Below are positions 28,192-37,816 of a stretch of DNA of 64,000 nucleotides, piece after piece. The position numbers and the translations under genes are program-made. This stretch comes from Ornithinimicrobium pekingense DSM 21552 (GTDB lineage: Bacteria > Actinomycetota > Actinomycetes > Actinomycetales > Dermatophilaceae), in NCBI RefSeq assembly GCF_000421185.1, contig NZ_ATWJ01000008.1:310001-374000 (forward strand), written 5' to 3'. A model generated the notes under the pieces. That model ran no database searches. It was not told where the DNA came from and was given only the letters and a program-made list of their open reading frames with translations. Position 1 is the stretch's first letter. Every line of letters starts with the position of its first letter.

Positions 28192-31100
28192 GCACCGCCT
28201 CCTCGACCACGGGACCGACCGCGTTGGACCCGCCGAGCAGCCGGACCCGGACCGGGTCGAGCCGCACCAGCTCGTCACGGGTCGACAACGGCAGGGTGGC
28301 GGTCTGCGTCAGCAGGATCGGTGCCCCCTCCAGGCCGGCGACCGGCCCGGCGGCCAGCGCGTCCGGGAAGTTGGCGCCGGTCGCGAGATAGGCGCGGTCG
28401 GTGCGGGCGGCGTAGAACTCCGCGCTGACGGCGGCCGCGGTCTCGAAGCGGTTCGTGCCCGCGACGCGCTCGGGGACGACACCCGTCACCGCCTGGATCT
28501 GCGCCAGGGTCTCCTCCGACACCGCGCCCGGGCCGCCCAGGACCACCACGCGTTCCGGCGCCAGGCGGGCGAGCTCCTCGGCCGCCACCGGCGGGAGGCT
28601 GGCCGTGCGGGTCAGCAGCATCGGCGAGCCGTCGCGGGCCGCCGGTGCGCTGCCCGCCAGCGCGTCGGGGAAGTTGCCGCCGCTGGCGACGAGCACCGTC
28701 CCCACGCCCGGGTCGAAGAACGTCCGGCTGATCTGCGCGGCGGTGGCGAAGCGGTCGGTGCCCGCCACGCGGGTCACCGTGCCCGATGCCGGCACGAGGG
28801 CGGTCAGGGTCTCCAGGACCCCGCTGCTGACCGCTCCCGGCCCGCCGAGGATGACGATGTTCAGCGGGTCGAGCCGCTCGATCTCGGCGAGCGTCGCGTC
28901 CGGCAGGCTGCCCGGGCGCGTCAGCAGCAGCGGGCCACCCGCGCCTGCCGCGGCCGGACCGCCCGCGAGCGCGTCGGGGAAGGCGTCGCCGCTGGCCAGG
29001 AAGACCGTGTCCACGCCGGGCTCGAACAGCGAGGCGCTGACGGCCGCCGCGGTGGCGTAGCGGTCGGGCCCGTTGACCCGGTCGACCAGCACACCGGCCG
29101 TCGTCAGGGTGCTGCTGAAGGCCGGCGCCACGGCGTTGCCCCGCAGGTCCGTGACGTCGGTGCCGACCTCGACCCGGTAGGTGCGGTTGGCCGCCAGCCG
29201 GCTCTCCGGGGTCACGGTGACCGTCGAGACCGTGACGTCCTGGGTGGAGTCCTCGGTGACCGAGACCGGCACCGCGGTGGCGGTCACGGTGTCCACCAGG
29301 CGGACCCCGTCGGACAGCGTGGCCGGGTCGACGCGCTCGGAGAAGGTGAGCACGACCGGCTCGTCGCGGAGCACGTCCTGGGCGCCGTCCGCCGGCACCA
29401 CGCCGGTGACCGTCGGCCCGGTGGCGTCAGCGGGGTCGAGCACGAGCACCTGCACGCCGGCGGCCAGGGGCCGGACCACCGACTCCCCGTCCGTGGTGAC
29501 GGTGACCGTGGTGGTCGCGGTGACCTCGAGGACGCCCGGGGCCGGGTATGCCGTGACCGGCACCGTCACCACCGCCGTGCCGTCGGTGCCGGTGCGCACC
29601 GTCTCGTCCAGGACGTTGGGCTCGCCGACGGAGAACTGCACGTCGTAGCCGCCGCTGAGCGGTCGTCCGTCGACGGTCAGGCGCGCGGTCACCTCGACCT
29701 CGCCGGGGAGGGACCCGACGACCGTCGGGTCGGCCGTGAGCTGCAGCACCGGCATACCCGGCTCGGGGGTGAGCGCCTCGTTGATGACCCGCAGGGGGTT
29801 GCACCCGAGGTAGGGGTTGCGGCAGCGCTCCAGCGGCACCGGGAAGCGCTCGGTGCCGGGCGCCGGCTGCTGGTAGACCCGGGCGATCCCCCAGCTGCCC
29901 GACGACAGGCCCATGGTGCCGTTCGTCACCCCGTAGCGGTAGTCGCCGATCGCCTGCAGCAGGCCGCCCGCCGCCTCGACGTGGAGGGTGGCGGCGCTGC
30001 CGGTGGCCATGGAGCCGGTCACGCCCTGGCGCACCGACCCGGCGTCGAAGGGGTGCTCCAGCCAGCTGTGCCCGCCGAGGGAGTAGGCGACGGTCCGTGC
30101 GCGGTCGGCGGCCTGGACCAGGTGCACCCGCAGCGGGTCGCCCTGGTAGGCGTGGACCATCGGGGTGTCCGGGTCGCCCATCGGCAGGCCGTCGACCGGG
30201 TAGGTGCTGCTGAAGGCGTTGGCCAGCCGCTCGCCGAAGCCGGCCACGTCCAGGGGCGCTCCGCGCGGGTCGGCCGGGGGCTCCACGGTGCGGTCGCTGA
30301 TCGGGTGGTCCAGGCCGAGGCGGTGGTGCAGCGGGGCGTTGCGGTAGCTGATGGCCCGCTCGCCGCCGTCCGGCCAGTCGTCGGGGATCGGGTCGAAGAG
30401 GACGTCGCCGTCGGCGTCGCGCAGGTTGAGGCCGTTGTGGTGCAGCAGGACCGCGTCGCGGTAGTCCGCACCCTCGGTGCCCGGCAGCACGTCGACCTGG
30501 GCGCCGCTGCTGACCCAGGCCCCGGTGAAGGGGTCGCGGTAGCGGGCGTCGCGCGGCCCGACGACCAGCGCCGCGAGCAGGCCGTGGTGACGGTGCCCGC
30601 GGACGTCCCCGAACGCCGTCAGTGGCACCGCACCCAGCTCCCCGTCCGTCAGCTCGGGCTCGCTGGCCGGGTCCTGGTAGACGACCTCGTCGGCGTACCA
30701 GACGTACTGGACCGTGTCGCCCGGCCCGGCCGTCTGGTCCAGGTTGTAGCCCACGGTGGTGCCGTCGCTGGTGCGCACGTCGTAGCGCACGAGGGAGGGG
30801 TGCATCGACACCCGGTTCCCGGCGAACCAGGGCACACCGGGCTCGAACTGCGGGCCGTCCTCGTCCTCGTCGTCCGGCGGCACCGGGAACTCCGGCTCCA
30901 GCGCGATGGGCGAGTCGCCGTCGAGGGTGCCGCGCATGCCGTGCTGCTCGAAGTGCTCCCAGTCCACCTCGTTGGTCAGCCGGACGATCACGCAGTCGCC
31001 CTCGTTGACGCGCATGACCAGCGGCTCCAGCTCCTTCTCGCCCGCGCGGACCGCGGCGACGTCCTCCCGCAGGACGTAGGCCAGGCCGTAGGGGTCGTGG

Positions 31101-34100
31101 TCGCCGTACCGGTTGTAGCGGATGTCCGCGTCGATGGCGGAGACCTCGAAGACCTTTTGGGGGGCGCCCGTGGGGCAGGTGGCCGGCAGCGGCTGCTGGG
31201 CTCGCGGGATCACCGCGTCCGGGTCCGGCGCCGGGAGGGGGTAGCCGGTGACCAGCGCGGGCTGGTTGTCCGGCAGGGGCAGCAGCGGGTTGCCGGTCGT
31301 CTGGTCGAAGACGCGCATCACGCCCCAGGCGCCGAACCACAGGTCCTCCAGCCCGGTGCCGCCGTACATGAAGTCGGCCACCCGCGGCTGGCTGCCCAGC
31401 GGCGGTGTCGGGCACACCACCGTGCCCGCCAGCCCGCAGTCCACACCCACGTCGTCGATGTTGAACGCCTCGGAGACACCGATGTGCCGCACGTTGACGT
31501 AGGGCGAGGCGGGGTCGAGCGCGTCCCGGCGCCACCGCACCCCGTGGACCGAGAAGTTGTGCATCTCCTCGTGCGAGCCCTGGATCAGCCGGAAGCGCAC
31601 GTTGTCGCCGCGGTTGGCCATGAGCACCGGTGTGTCCGGGTCGCCCCAGACCCGCGAGCTGAAGGTGTAGGCGGGGTCGACCCAGCCGGCGGCCTGCAGC
31701 TCCTCACGGGTGGGGGCCGGGGCCTGCGGGTCGGTGACCGGACCGACGCCGGCACCGGCGAACTGGCGCAGCCTCATCGGTGCGCTGCGGTAGTTGATGC
31801 CCATCCCGCCCTGGTCGCCCTGCGCCGCGGGGAGCGGGGCCACGGGCGGAGCCACGCCGTTGCGGCGGTCGAGGATGTCGGCGTGCGTCGAGGAGCGCTG
31901 GAAGACCGGCACGAAGTCGGCGACGGCGACGCCATACTCCCGGAAGTCGTCCTGGCCGGCCGGGCCGATCAGGTCCATGGCGCTGCCGTGCGCGGTGCCG
32001 ACGCAGGCGTCCTCGCAGACGGGCACGCCGCGACCGGGGGTGTTCACCGGCTGGTAGAACTCCCCGGTGACGGGGTCGCGGCTGTCGTAGCCCTCCCCCT
32101 CGACCACGAGCGCGGAGAACAGTCCGCGGTTCTGCAGCGTGCCGGCGAAGTGGTGGTCGTGCATGAAGGCGGTGCGCAGCTCGTAGTCGGCGTACCACCG
32201 CTCCTTGATCGTCTGCCCGTCCGACAGCCAGCTCCCCCGGGCGTCCGCGGCCTCCGCCACGGGGTCGCGGTCGACCGGGGCGGTTGGCAGGCACGCCTGG
32301 CCCTCGACGCAGGTGACCTCGCCCGCCAGCACGCTGCGGGTGTGCTCGGCCTGCTCCTGGGTGAAGGCGGCCTGCTGGTAGTTCCAGCCGTTGGAGGAGC
32401 CGTCCGAGGCGAGGACGTCGAAGTTCACCAGGTGGATGTGCGCACCGACCATGTTGGTCATGACCAGCTGCTGGTAGGCGTCGTCACCGATCCAGTTGGG
32501 GGTGCGGTTGGTCAGCTCGAAGTTGATGCAGTCCCCGGCGTTGACCCGGAAGAAGTAGGGCGCGGGCTCGATCTGTCCTGCGAGGACGGCGTCGACGTCC
32601 TCGTCCGCGACGATGATCCGGCCCTGCACGTCGCGCCAGCCCTGGGGGTTGGCCTGGTCGCCCTCGACGTAGGTCAGCGGCAGCTGGATCACCGAGGCCC
32701 GGTAGGTCACCTCCCGGGCCCCCGGCACGCACGGGTCGACCACCGGCGCGCCGGGCAGCGGCTGGTTGTCGGGGTCGAGCTCCTGGCCGAAGACGTAGTC
32801 CGGGTCGTGGTAGGCGCGGGTCACCTGCTGCTCCAGGGCCAGCCGGTGCGCCGTCCGCGCCACGGCCGGGTCGGCCGGGTCGAAGCCCTCGGCCGGGGTG
32901 ACGGTGACGTTGGTGCCGCCGACGGTCAGGTCGGGCGTGGAGGTCCACAGGCCGAGCTGCACCGACCAGGGGCCGCCGGCCTCGCCGGTCACGGTGACGG
33001 CCTGCACCCCCTCGAGCGCCTCGAGGGCAGACTCCACCTGCGCGGCGGTGGCGTCGGGCGGGACCGGCTCGGTGGTCGTCCCGCCGAAGGACAGGGCGAG
33101 GTCCTGCGCCGCGTCGACGACGGTCACCTCCTGGGTCGCCTCCAGCAGCGCCGGGTCCAGGGGCGTCGTCCCGACGCTGCGCATGACCGGCGCGTCGACC
33201 GGGTTCCCCTGCTCGTCGAGGACCACGGTGCCGTCCGCGTCGAACTCACGCTGCCAGACCCCCAGCGGCGGCTGCGGGGCCCGGGAGCCGAACTCCCCCG
33301 GGATGAACCGGGGATACCCCGGGTTCTCCAGGGTCGGTGCGTTCTTCACCGGTGGCACCCGGTCGTGCGCCGCCTGGTCGGGCGCGACCTCCCGCAGAGC
33401 GAGCCAGGGGTTGACCCGGATGCCGTCCGGCAGGGCCGTGCTCCCGTCCTCGTAGGTGTCGTGCACCCGCATGAGGGACCAGAAACCCCAGGAGAAGTGC
33501 GTGTAGAGGTGGCAGTGGTAGATCGAGTCGCCCACGGTGCCGGCCCGGCCCCCCGCGCCGTAGTTGAGCTCGGCGGTGAAGGCGGTCCACGGCGAGTACG
33601 TCTGGGAGTCGATCGTCGTCGCCCGGGACTGCGCGTACGGCGTCGGGCGCGGAGGGATGCTCTGGGCGGGTCCCGTCTCGTCCGGCTCAGCGGGCCAGGT
33701 GTGGGCGTGCAGGTGGAAGACGTGGGTCTCGTAGACGCCCGCCTGACCGAAGCGCAACTTGATCGGGTCGCCCTGGTAGGCACGCGTGACGTTGGCGACG
33801 TAGCAGGACAGCGGCGTCGTGCTGTCGACGGTCAGGGTCAGACCGCAGTCCTCGATGTTGCCCGCGGGGAGTCCCCCCGGGGAGGTGAGCGGGTCGACGC
33901 CGCCCCAGTCGGGCTCGGTCGGCAGCCAGGGGCCGCTGCCCGAGGCGAGCTTGACCGCCCCGGGGTCGCCGTAGACCCAGGAGGAGAGCACCGTCTCCTC
34001 CGAGGTGCACTCCTCGCACCAGACCTCACCGGTCTTGTTCCAGTCGGCACGCTTGTACTCGGGCTCGGAGCCGTAGTTGATGCTGAAGCGTTCGAAGAGC

Positions 34101-35563
34101 TCCTCGCCGGGTGTCTCGTCGGGCGGGCGGAGGAAGGGGACCACGTCCTGGCTGACCAGCACGCTCTCGCGGTAGCGCAGCGTCGCACCGCCGTAGGGGA
34201 CCGTGATCACCGCGTCGACGTAGAGGTCACCGTTCTGCGTCGCGACCGAGGCGTACTGGGCGTCGGGCACGCTCGAGGACAGCTCGGCGCCGCTGACGGG
34301 GTCGTACCACCGGGCACCGGCCGGCTGCACGGCGAGCCCGCCGTAGAGGCCGTGCTCCGCCGCGCCACCGTCACCGTCGGCCCCGACGGGCATCCCCATG
34401 TCACGGAACAGGTAGAGGCCCTCGGACTGCGGCGCGACCCAGTAGTAGGTGTGCGACTCCCCCGGCGCCACGGTGCTGTCCGCGTTGCGGCCGGTGCTGC
34501 TGCCCTCGGAGGCCTGCGGGTTGTAGGAGACACCGAAGGCCTGGAGCGAGACGTGCGGGTCCACCTGCGGCAGCCAGGCGGGCGTCTGCGCCGGGTCGAG
34601 TCCGTTGCGGAGGGTGATCTCCACGCAGTCCCCGGCGTTGGCGCGCAGCACGAGCGGGCGGGGGCGCAGCCGCCGGTTGCCGGCGGGGTCGGCGGCCGGG
34701 TCGTCGGCGAGCGGCACGTGCCAGTGCTGCAGGGCCGCGACGTCCTGCTCGAGCGCGAAGATCATGCCGTCGGGGTCACCGTCGGTCAGGTGCGGTGTGC
34801 CGGTGACCGGGTCGATCGCCGGCTCCCCCCGGTCGTTGTCCCAGCGGCTGTAGGGGATGAAGACGTTGACCGCGGCGACGTCGTAGGACCGGACGGCGCT
34901 CTGCGCGGTGCACGCGGGGGTGGCGGGCACGGGGGCCGCCGAGCTGGGCAGCGCGGGCAGCGCCACGAGGAGCCCGCTGGCCATCGTGGCCGTGCCCGCG
35001 GTCACGGCCACCGCGCGGCGCCGCACGACGGCCGCACCGGCCCGCCCTGCCCTCCGGACCGTCCCGGCCACGGTGGAGAGGGCAGCGGCCAGCAGCGCGA
35101 GCCCGGACATCACGACCAGGGCGGACGGCGCCACGACCGCGCCCTCGTGCACGGCGTGCTGGAGCAGGCCCATCTCCGCCATGGCCGGATGCCCCGCGCC
35201 ACCGCCGTGCTCGTGGGCTCCGGTGCGCAGCGCCCCGGCGACGACGGACAGCACGATCGTCGCCGCGACGACGACGACCGTGACGGCCACGACCTGCAGC
35301 GCCCCCCTGAGCACGGCCGCACCGGGCAGCCGGCGGCCCAGCCAGGGCCGCAGCGCCCGGAGGGCGAGCAGCCCCAGCAGCACGGCCGGCACCAACCCGA
35401 CGGCGCGTGCCCCCACCGCTCCCGGTGCCGCCGCGGCGAGCGGGTCCATGGCCAGCGCGAGCCAGGCGGTCCCTGCCGCCCCCGCGCAGGCGACCGCCGC
35501 CATTCCCACCGCGCCCGGCCCGAACCGTCCGGTTCCGGGCACGCCGAATACCCCTGCGTTCAT
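28175..35563 (-). CDS. Giant surface multicopper oxidase with CWB2 anchor (MnxG-like in outline)
   Basis: 2,462 aa. About five membrane helices (1-210) with a His-rich loop (AHEHGGGAGH, near 113) precede three large cupredoxin repeats (about 220-760, 760-1480, 1500-2000), an SbsA-type Ig domain (about 2045-2150) and three CWB2 repeats (about 2158-2460). Copper ligands: HVFHLHAH (614-621), HCH with H689 and F694 (683-694), HIH (1042-1044), HDHH (1135-1138), HEEMHNFSVH (1331-1340) and HRHH (1657-1660). The motifs normally at the end of a multicopper oxidase come first, as I recall for manganese oxidase MnxG. The substrate is unknown: Mn(II), Fe(II), Cu(I) or phenolics. AGGGGA precedes the ATG at 35563. 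Head of the operon with the Met-rich and CopC-CopD genes. Confidence 0.85.
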   Translation of the reverse strand: MNAGVFGVPGTGRFGPGAVGMAAVACAGAAGTAWLALAMDPLAAAAPGAVGARAVGLVPAVLLGLLALRALRPWLGRRLPGAAVLRGALQVVAVTVVVVAATIVLSVVAGALRTGAHEHGGGAGHPAMAEMGLLQHAVHEGAVVAPSALVVMSGLALLAAALSTVAGTVRRAGRAGAAVVRRRAVAVTAGTATMASGLLVALPALPSSAAPVPATPACTAQSAVRSYDVAAVNVFIPYSRWDNDRGEPAIDPVTGTPHLTDGDPDGMIFALEQDVAALQHWHVPLADDPAADPAGNRRLRPRPLVLRANAGDCVEITLRNGLDPAQTPAWLPQVDPHVSLQAFGVSYNPQASEGSSTGRNADSTVAPGESHTYYWVAPQSEGLYLFRDMGMPVGADGDGGAAEHGLYGGLAVQPAGARWYDPVSGAELSSSVPDAQYASVATQNGDLYVDAVITVPYGGATLRYRESVLVSQDVVPFLRPPDETPGEELFERFSINYGSEPEYKRADWNKTGEVWCEECTSEETVLSSWVYGDPGAVKLASGSGPWLPTEPDWGGVDPLTSPGGLPAGNIEDCGLTLTVDSTTPLSCYVANVTRAYQGDPIKLRFGQAGVYETHVFHLHAHTWPAEPDETGPAQSIPPRPTPYAQSRATTIDSQTYSPWTAFTAELNYGAGGRAGTVGDSIYHCHLYTHFSWGFWSLMRVHDTYEDGSTALPDGIRVNPWLALREVAPDQAAHDRVPPVKNAPTLENPGYPRFIPGEFGSRAPQPPLGVWQREFDADGTVVLDEQGNPVDAPVMRSVGTTPLDPALLEATQEVTVVDAAQDLALSFGGTTTEPVPPDATAAQVESALEALEGVQAVTVTGEAGGPWSVQLGLWTSTPDLTVGGTNVTVTPAEGFDPADPAVARTAHRLALEQQVTRAYHDPDYVFGQELDPDNQPLPGAPVVDPCVPGAREVTYRASVIQLPLTYVEGDQANPQGWRDVQGRIIVADEDVDAVLAGQIEPAPYFFRVNAGDCINFELTNRTPNWIGDDAYQQLVMTNMVGAHIHLVNFDVLASDGSSNGWNYQQAAFTQEQAEHTRSVLAGEVTCVEGQACLPTAPVDRDPVAEAADARGSWLSDGQTIKERWYADYELRTAFMHDHHFAGTLQNRGLFSALVVEGEGYDSRDPVTGEFYQPVNTPGRGVPVCEDACVGTAHGSAMDLIGPAGQDDFREYGVAVADFVPVFQRSSTHADILDRRNGVAPPVAPLPAAQGDQGGMGINYRSAPMRLRQFAGAGVGPVTDPQAPAPTREELQAAGWVDPAYTFSSRVWGDPDTPVLMANRGDNVRFRLIQGSHEEMHNFSVHGVRWRRDALDPASPYVNVRHIGVSEAFNIDDVGVDCGLAGTVVCPTPPLGSQPRVADFMYGGTGLEDLWFGAWGVMRVFDQTTGNPLLPLPDNQPALVTGYPLPAPDPDAVIPRAQQPLPATCPTGAPQKVFEVSAIDADIRYNRYGDHDPYGLAYVLREDVAAVRAGEKELEPLVMRVNEGDCVIVRLTNEVDWEHFEQHGMRGTLDGDSPIALEPEFPVPPDDEDEDGPQFEPGVPWFAGNRVSMHPSLVRYDVRTSDGTTVGYNLDQTAGPGDTVQYVWYADEVVYQDPASEPELTDGELGAVPLTAFGDVRGHRHHGLLAALVVGPRDARYRDPFTGAWVSSGAQVDVLPGTEGADYRDAVLLHHNGLNLRDADGDVLFDPIPDDWPDGGERAISYRNAPLHHRLGLDHPISDRTVEPPADPRGAPLDVAGFGERLANAFSSTYPVDGLPMGDPDTPMVHAYQGDPLRVHLVQAADRARTVAYSLGGHSWLEHPFDAGSVRQGVTGSMATGSAATLHVEAAGGLLQAIGDYRYGVTNGTMGLSSGSWGIARVYQQPAPGTERFPVPLERCRNPYLGCNPLRVINEALTPEPGMPVLQLTADPTVVGSLPGEVEVTARLTVDGRPLSGGYDVQFSVGEPNVLDETVRTGTDGTAVVTVPVTAYPAPGVLEVTATTTVTVTTDGESVVRPLAAGVQVLVLDPADATGPTVTGVVPADGAQDVLRDEPVVLTFSERVDPATLSDGVRLVDTVTATAVPVSVTEDSTQDVTVSTVTVTPESRLAANRTYRVEVGTDVTDLRGNAVAPAFSSTLTTAGVLVDRVNGPDRYATAAAVSASLFEPGVDTVFLASGDAFPDALAGGPAAAGAGGPLLLTRPGSLPDATLAEIERLDPLNIVILGGPGAVSSGVLETLTALVPASGTVTRVAGTDRFATAAQISRTFFDPGVGTVLVASGGNFPDALAGSAPAARDGSPMLLTRTASLPPVAAEELARLAPERVVVLGGPGAVSEETLAQIQAVTGVVPERVAGTNRFETAAAVSAEFYAARTDRAYLATGANFPDALAAGPVAGLEGAPILLTQTATLPLSTRDELVRLDPVRVRLLGGSNAVGPVVEEAVHDLLN

Positions 35564-35722
35564 GGTGCACTCCCCTGCAGCCAAGAATGGTCATTGCTGA
35601 CCTGGCCAGTCACGCTAGCGCCAAAGAGGCTCGGGGGGGAAGGGCCTGCGGCATTTCTCTTTACCACTTCTTTACCTTCTTTCCCGCCTTTCATGGCAGG
35701 CTGGCCCCAGGGGGTGAGCGGC
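35564..35722. promoter_or_regulatory. Divergent control region between the giant oxidase and YtkA-like genes
   Basis: The leftward -10 is TAGCGT (35617-35612), within CTAGCGTG as at the chaperone promoter. Facing the other gene, a pyrimidine-rich run at 35657-35685 has TTCTTTACC-type direct repeats (TCTTTACC 35658-35665, TTCTTTACC 35668-35676, TTCTTTCCC 35677-35685), unusual in this GC-rich DNA. This may be a shared operator for a metal response. Confidence 0.4.
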
Positions 35723-36460
35723 ATGCGCGAACACCGCGGACCAGCTGCCGGAGCAGGACGCAGCCGGCTCGCGTGGTGCGCCCGGGTGGTCGCCTGGGCC
35801 CTGGCTGCCTCGCTGGCACTGGCCGTTTCCGCCATGACCGGCCCGGCCGCGCTCGCGCACGACGACACGGGCCGCCTCACCCTGCTCGAGGTCCAGGACG
35901 CGGAAGCAGGCCTGGAGGTCACGGTCGAGCTGCGCTACAGCGAGGACGGCCACCCGGCCGTGGGCGCCGCGGTGACCGTGGCCGGTGATGGTCCGGAGGG
36001 TGCGGTGCTGCAGCCGGTCGTCCTGGAGCCCACCGATGAGGACGGCGTCTACCGCGGCGCGGTCGACCTCGCCGACGAGGGCGAGTGGGAGCTGCGCATC
36101 AGCTCCCTGCGCCCGGTCGCGCAGCTGACGCACACCGAAATCGTCGGCGGTGCCGTCGAACCGGTCGAGGACCACGGGGCCGACGCCACCACGACGGACG
36201 CGGCGGCCGGCACGGCCCCTCCGGCAGCGGACCCGGCGGTCACGACCGTCGAGCAGGTCCAGAGTGATGACCCGCCCGACGCCGGGACCGGGGCCGTCGG
36301 CGCCGAGGCCGCCTCCTCCGGCCTGCCCGTGGTCGTCCCTGCCGTGGGCGTCCTCCTCGCCCTGGGCCTGGGCGTCCTGCTGCTGGTCCGCACCCTGCGC
36401 CGCGGCGCCGGGTCCGTCAGGTCTGCGCGCGCAGGTAACGCCCGAAGTGCGGGACGGTGA
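35723..36460 (+). CDS. Secreted, membrane-anchored YtkA/CopC-like protein
   Basis: 245 aa. Signal peptide (about 1-38) with ALA cleavage would leave an N-terminal His (HDDTGRL), as in CopC. One YtkA-like beta domain (about 40-130) is followed by a D/T/A/P-rich stalk (about 135-190) and a C-terminal helix (about 200-222) with an R-rich tail. Export with a free N-terminal His suggests copper binding outside the cell. AGGGGG lies eight bases before the ATG at 35723; an in-frame GTG three codons earlier is possible. Divergent from the giant oxidase gene; its end overlaps the convergent AAA ATPase gene by 44 bp. Confidence 0.75.
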   Translation: MREHRGPAAGAGRSRLAWCARVVAWALAASLALAVSAMTGPAALAHDDTGRLTLLEVQDAEAGLEVTVELRYSEDGHPAVGAAVTVAGDGPEGAVLQPVVLEPTDEDGVYRGAVDLADEGEWELRISSLRPVAQLTHTEIVGGAVEPVEDHGADATTTDAAAGTAPPAADPAVTTVEQVQSDDPPDAGTGAVGAEAASSGLPVVVPAVGVLLALGLGVLLLVRTLRRGAGSVRSARAGNARSAGR

Positions 36461-37625
36461 AGGCGATCCGACCGCGCTCCCCGGAGTAGATCAGGCCCTT
36501 CTTGAGCAGCGCGTCCCGCGCGGGCGAGAGCGACTGCGGCTTGCGGTCGAGGTGGGTGGCGATGTCGGCGGTCGCCACCGAGCCCACCTCGTCGACCTCC
36601 TGGCCGTTCTCGGCATACTGCACCGCCAGCTCGGCCATCGCCCGCAGGTACTCCCGCTCCCCCGGGGTGGCCCGCTCGTAGCGCGAGCCGAAGAACCCCA
36701 CGGCCAGCTCGGCCTCCGCCTCGGGCGCGGCCACCCGCACGTCCTCGGCGCTGATCGGGGACGCGGGTGCCAGGTCCCACACCTCCTTGCCGTAGGCCTG
36801 GATGAAGTAGGGGTAGCCACCGGTCGCGACGTACATCGCCTCGAGGGCGTCCGGCGCCCACTCGGCGTCCTCGTCCTCGGCCGGAGCCTGGAGGGCGCGC
36901 TCGGCCGCCTCGCGGGAGAGCCGGTCGATGCGCGTGTAGCGGAAGAGCCGCTCGGAGTAGGACTTGCTGGCCGAGAGCACGGCGGGCAGGTGGGGCAGCC
37001 CCGCGCCGACGACGATGACCGGCAGCGCCGACTGACTCAGCTCGTGGCAGGCGGCGCAGATCGCGGACACGTCCTCGGGGCCCAGGTCCTGCATCTCGTC
37101 GATGAACACCGCGACCCCCTTGCCGACGTCCGCTGCCAGGCCCCCGACGTCGGTGAACAGCTCGACCAGGTCGATCTCGATGTCGCCGGAGTCGGCGCGC
37201 CCGGTCACCGCGGGTGCGTCGATGCCCGGGTTCCACCGGTCGCGCAGCTTGGCACCGGGCTGGTCCTTCTGCGCGAACGCCTTGATGACCCCGAGCACGT
37301 GGTCGACCTCGTCGCCCTGCGGATGGCCCAGCTCGCGCACGGCCACGTGCAGCGCGGCGGCCATCGGCCGGCGCATCCCCTGCTCGGGCCGGGCCTCGTA
37401 CTTACCGGTCCCCCACCGCGCCCGCACCGCCGTGGAGCGCAGCGCGTTGAGGAGCACGGTCTTGCCCACGCCCCGCAGGCCCGTGAGGATCATCGACCGC
37501 TCCGGCCGGCCTCGCTGGATGCGCTCGAGCACCACCCGGAAGCGGTCGAGCTGCTCGTCGCGGCCGGCGAGCTCGGGCGGACGCTGGCCCGCGCCGGGGG
37601 CGTAGGGGTTACGGATGGGATCCAC
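36417..37625 (-). CDS. AAA-family ATP-binding protein (AAA_16/ORC-like)
   Basis: 402 aa. ELAGRDEQLDRF start, Walker A LRGVGKTVLL (about 50-59), Walker B VAVFIDEMQDL (near 172), and a C-terminal winged-helix-like region with RKPQSLSPARDALLKKG (about 360-378) that could bind DNA. This architecture is common in actinobacteria; the substrate is unknown. TACAGT (37637-37632) ends six nucleotides before the GTG start with no Shine-Dalgarno: probably leaderless. No partner gene is apparent. Confidence 0.8.
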   Translation of the reverse strand: MDPIRNPYAPGAGQRPPELAGRDEQLDRFRVVLERIQRGRPERSMILTGLRGVGKTVLLNALRSTAVRARWGTGKYEARPEQGMRRPMAAALHVAVRELGHPQGDEVDHVLGVIKAFAQKDQPGAKLRDRWNPGIDAPAVTGRADSGDIEIDLVELFTDVGGLAADVGKGVAVFIDEMQDLGPEDVSAICAACHELSQSALPVIVVGAGLPHLPAVLSASKSYSERLFRYTRIDRLSREAAERALQAPAEDEDAEWAPDALEAMYVATGGYPYFIQAYGKEVWDLAPASPISAEDVRVAAPEAEAELAVGFFGSRYERATPGEREYLRAMAELAVQYAENGQEVDEVGSVATADIATHLDRKPQSLSPARDALLKKGLIYSGERGRIAFTVPHFGRYLRAQT

Positions 37626-37816
37626 GCTCGGACTGTATGGCGTCGTCTAGCGAAAGCAGCAGAGACACGCAGAGACCGTCATCGACCACGCGCACCACCG
37701 GTTCGATCTCGCACTATGCCGATGTCTTAGTCAGACCTTAGATAACGGTAGACACGATGATTGTCGGGTGATCGGGTCGTCTGTGCGCCTCTAGCGACCG
37801 CACTAGAGTGAGGCAG

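Noticed and set aside
28175-35563. Several adjacent genes or a mis-assembled tandem instead of one giant oxidase gene
   Set aside because: One frame is uninterrupted for 7.4 kb, the repeats are divergent in sequence and the domain order is coherent from helices to CWB2 anchor.
27809-36460. A 2,883-codon open frame on the plus strand opposite the giant oxidase
   Set aside because: Only its last 245 codons (from 35723) have a signal peptide, domain and ribosome site. The rest has the R/G/V/H composition of an antisense shadow of GC-rich coding DNA.
37722-37760. Mobile-element scar in the AT-richer stretch before 37817
   Set aside because: Short CTTAG repeats only; no terminal repeats, transposase remnant or target duplication.
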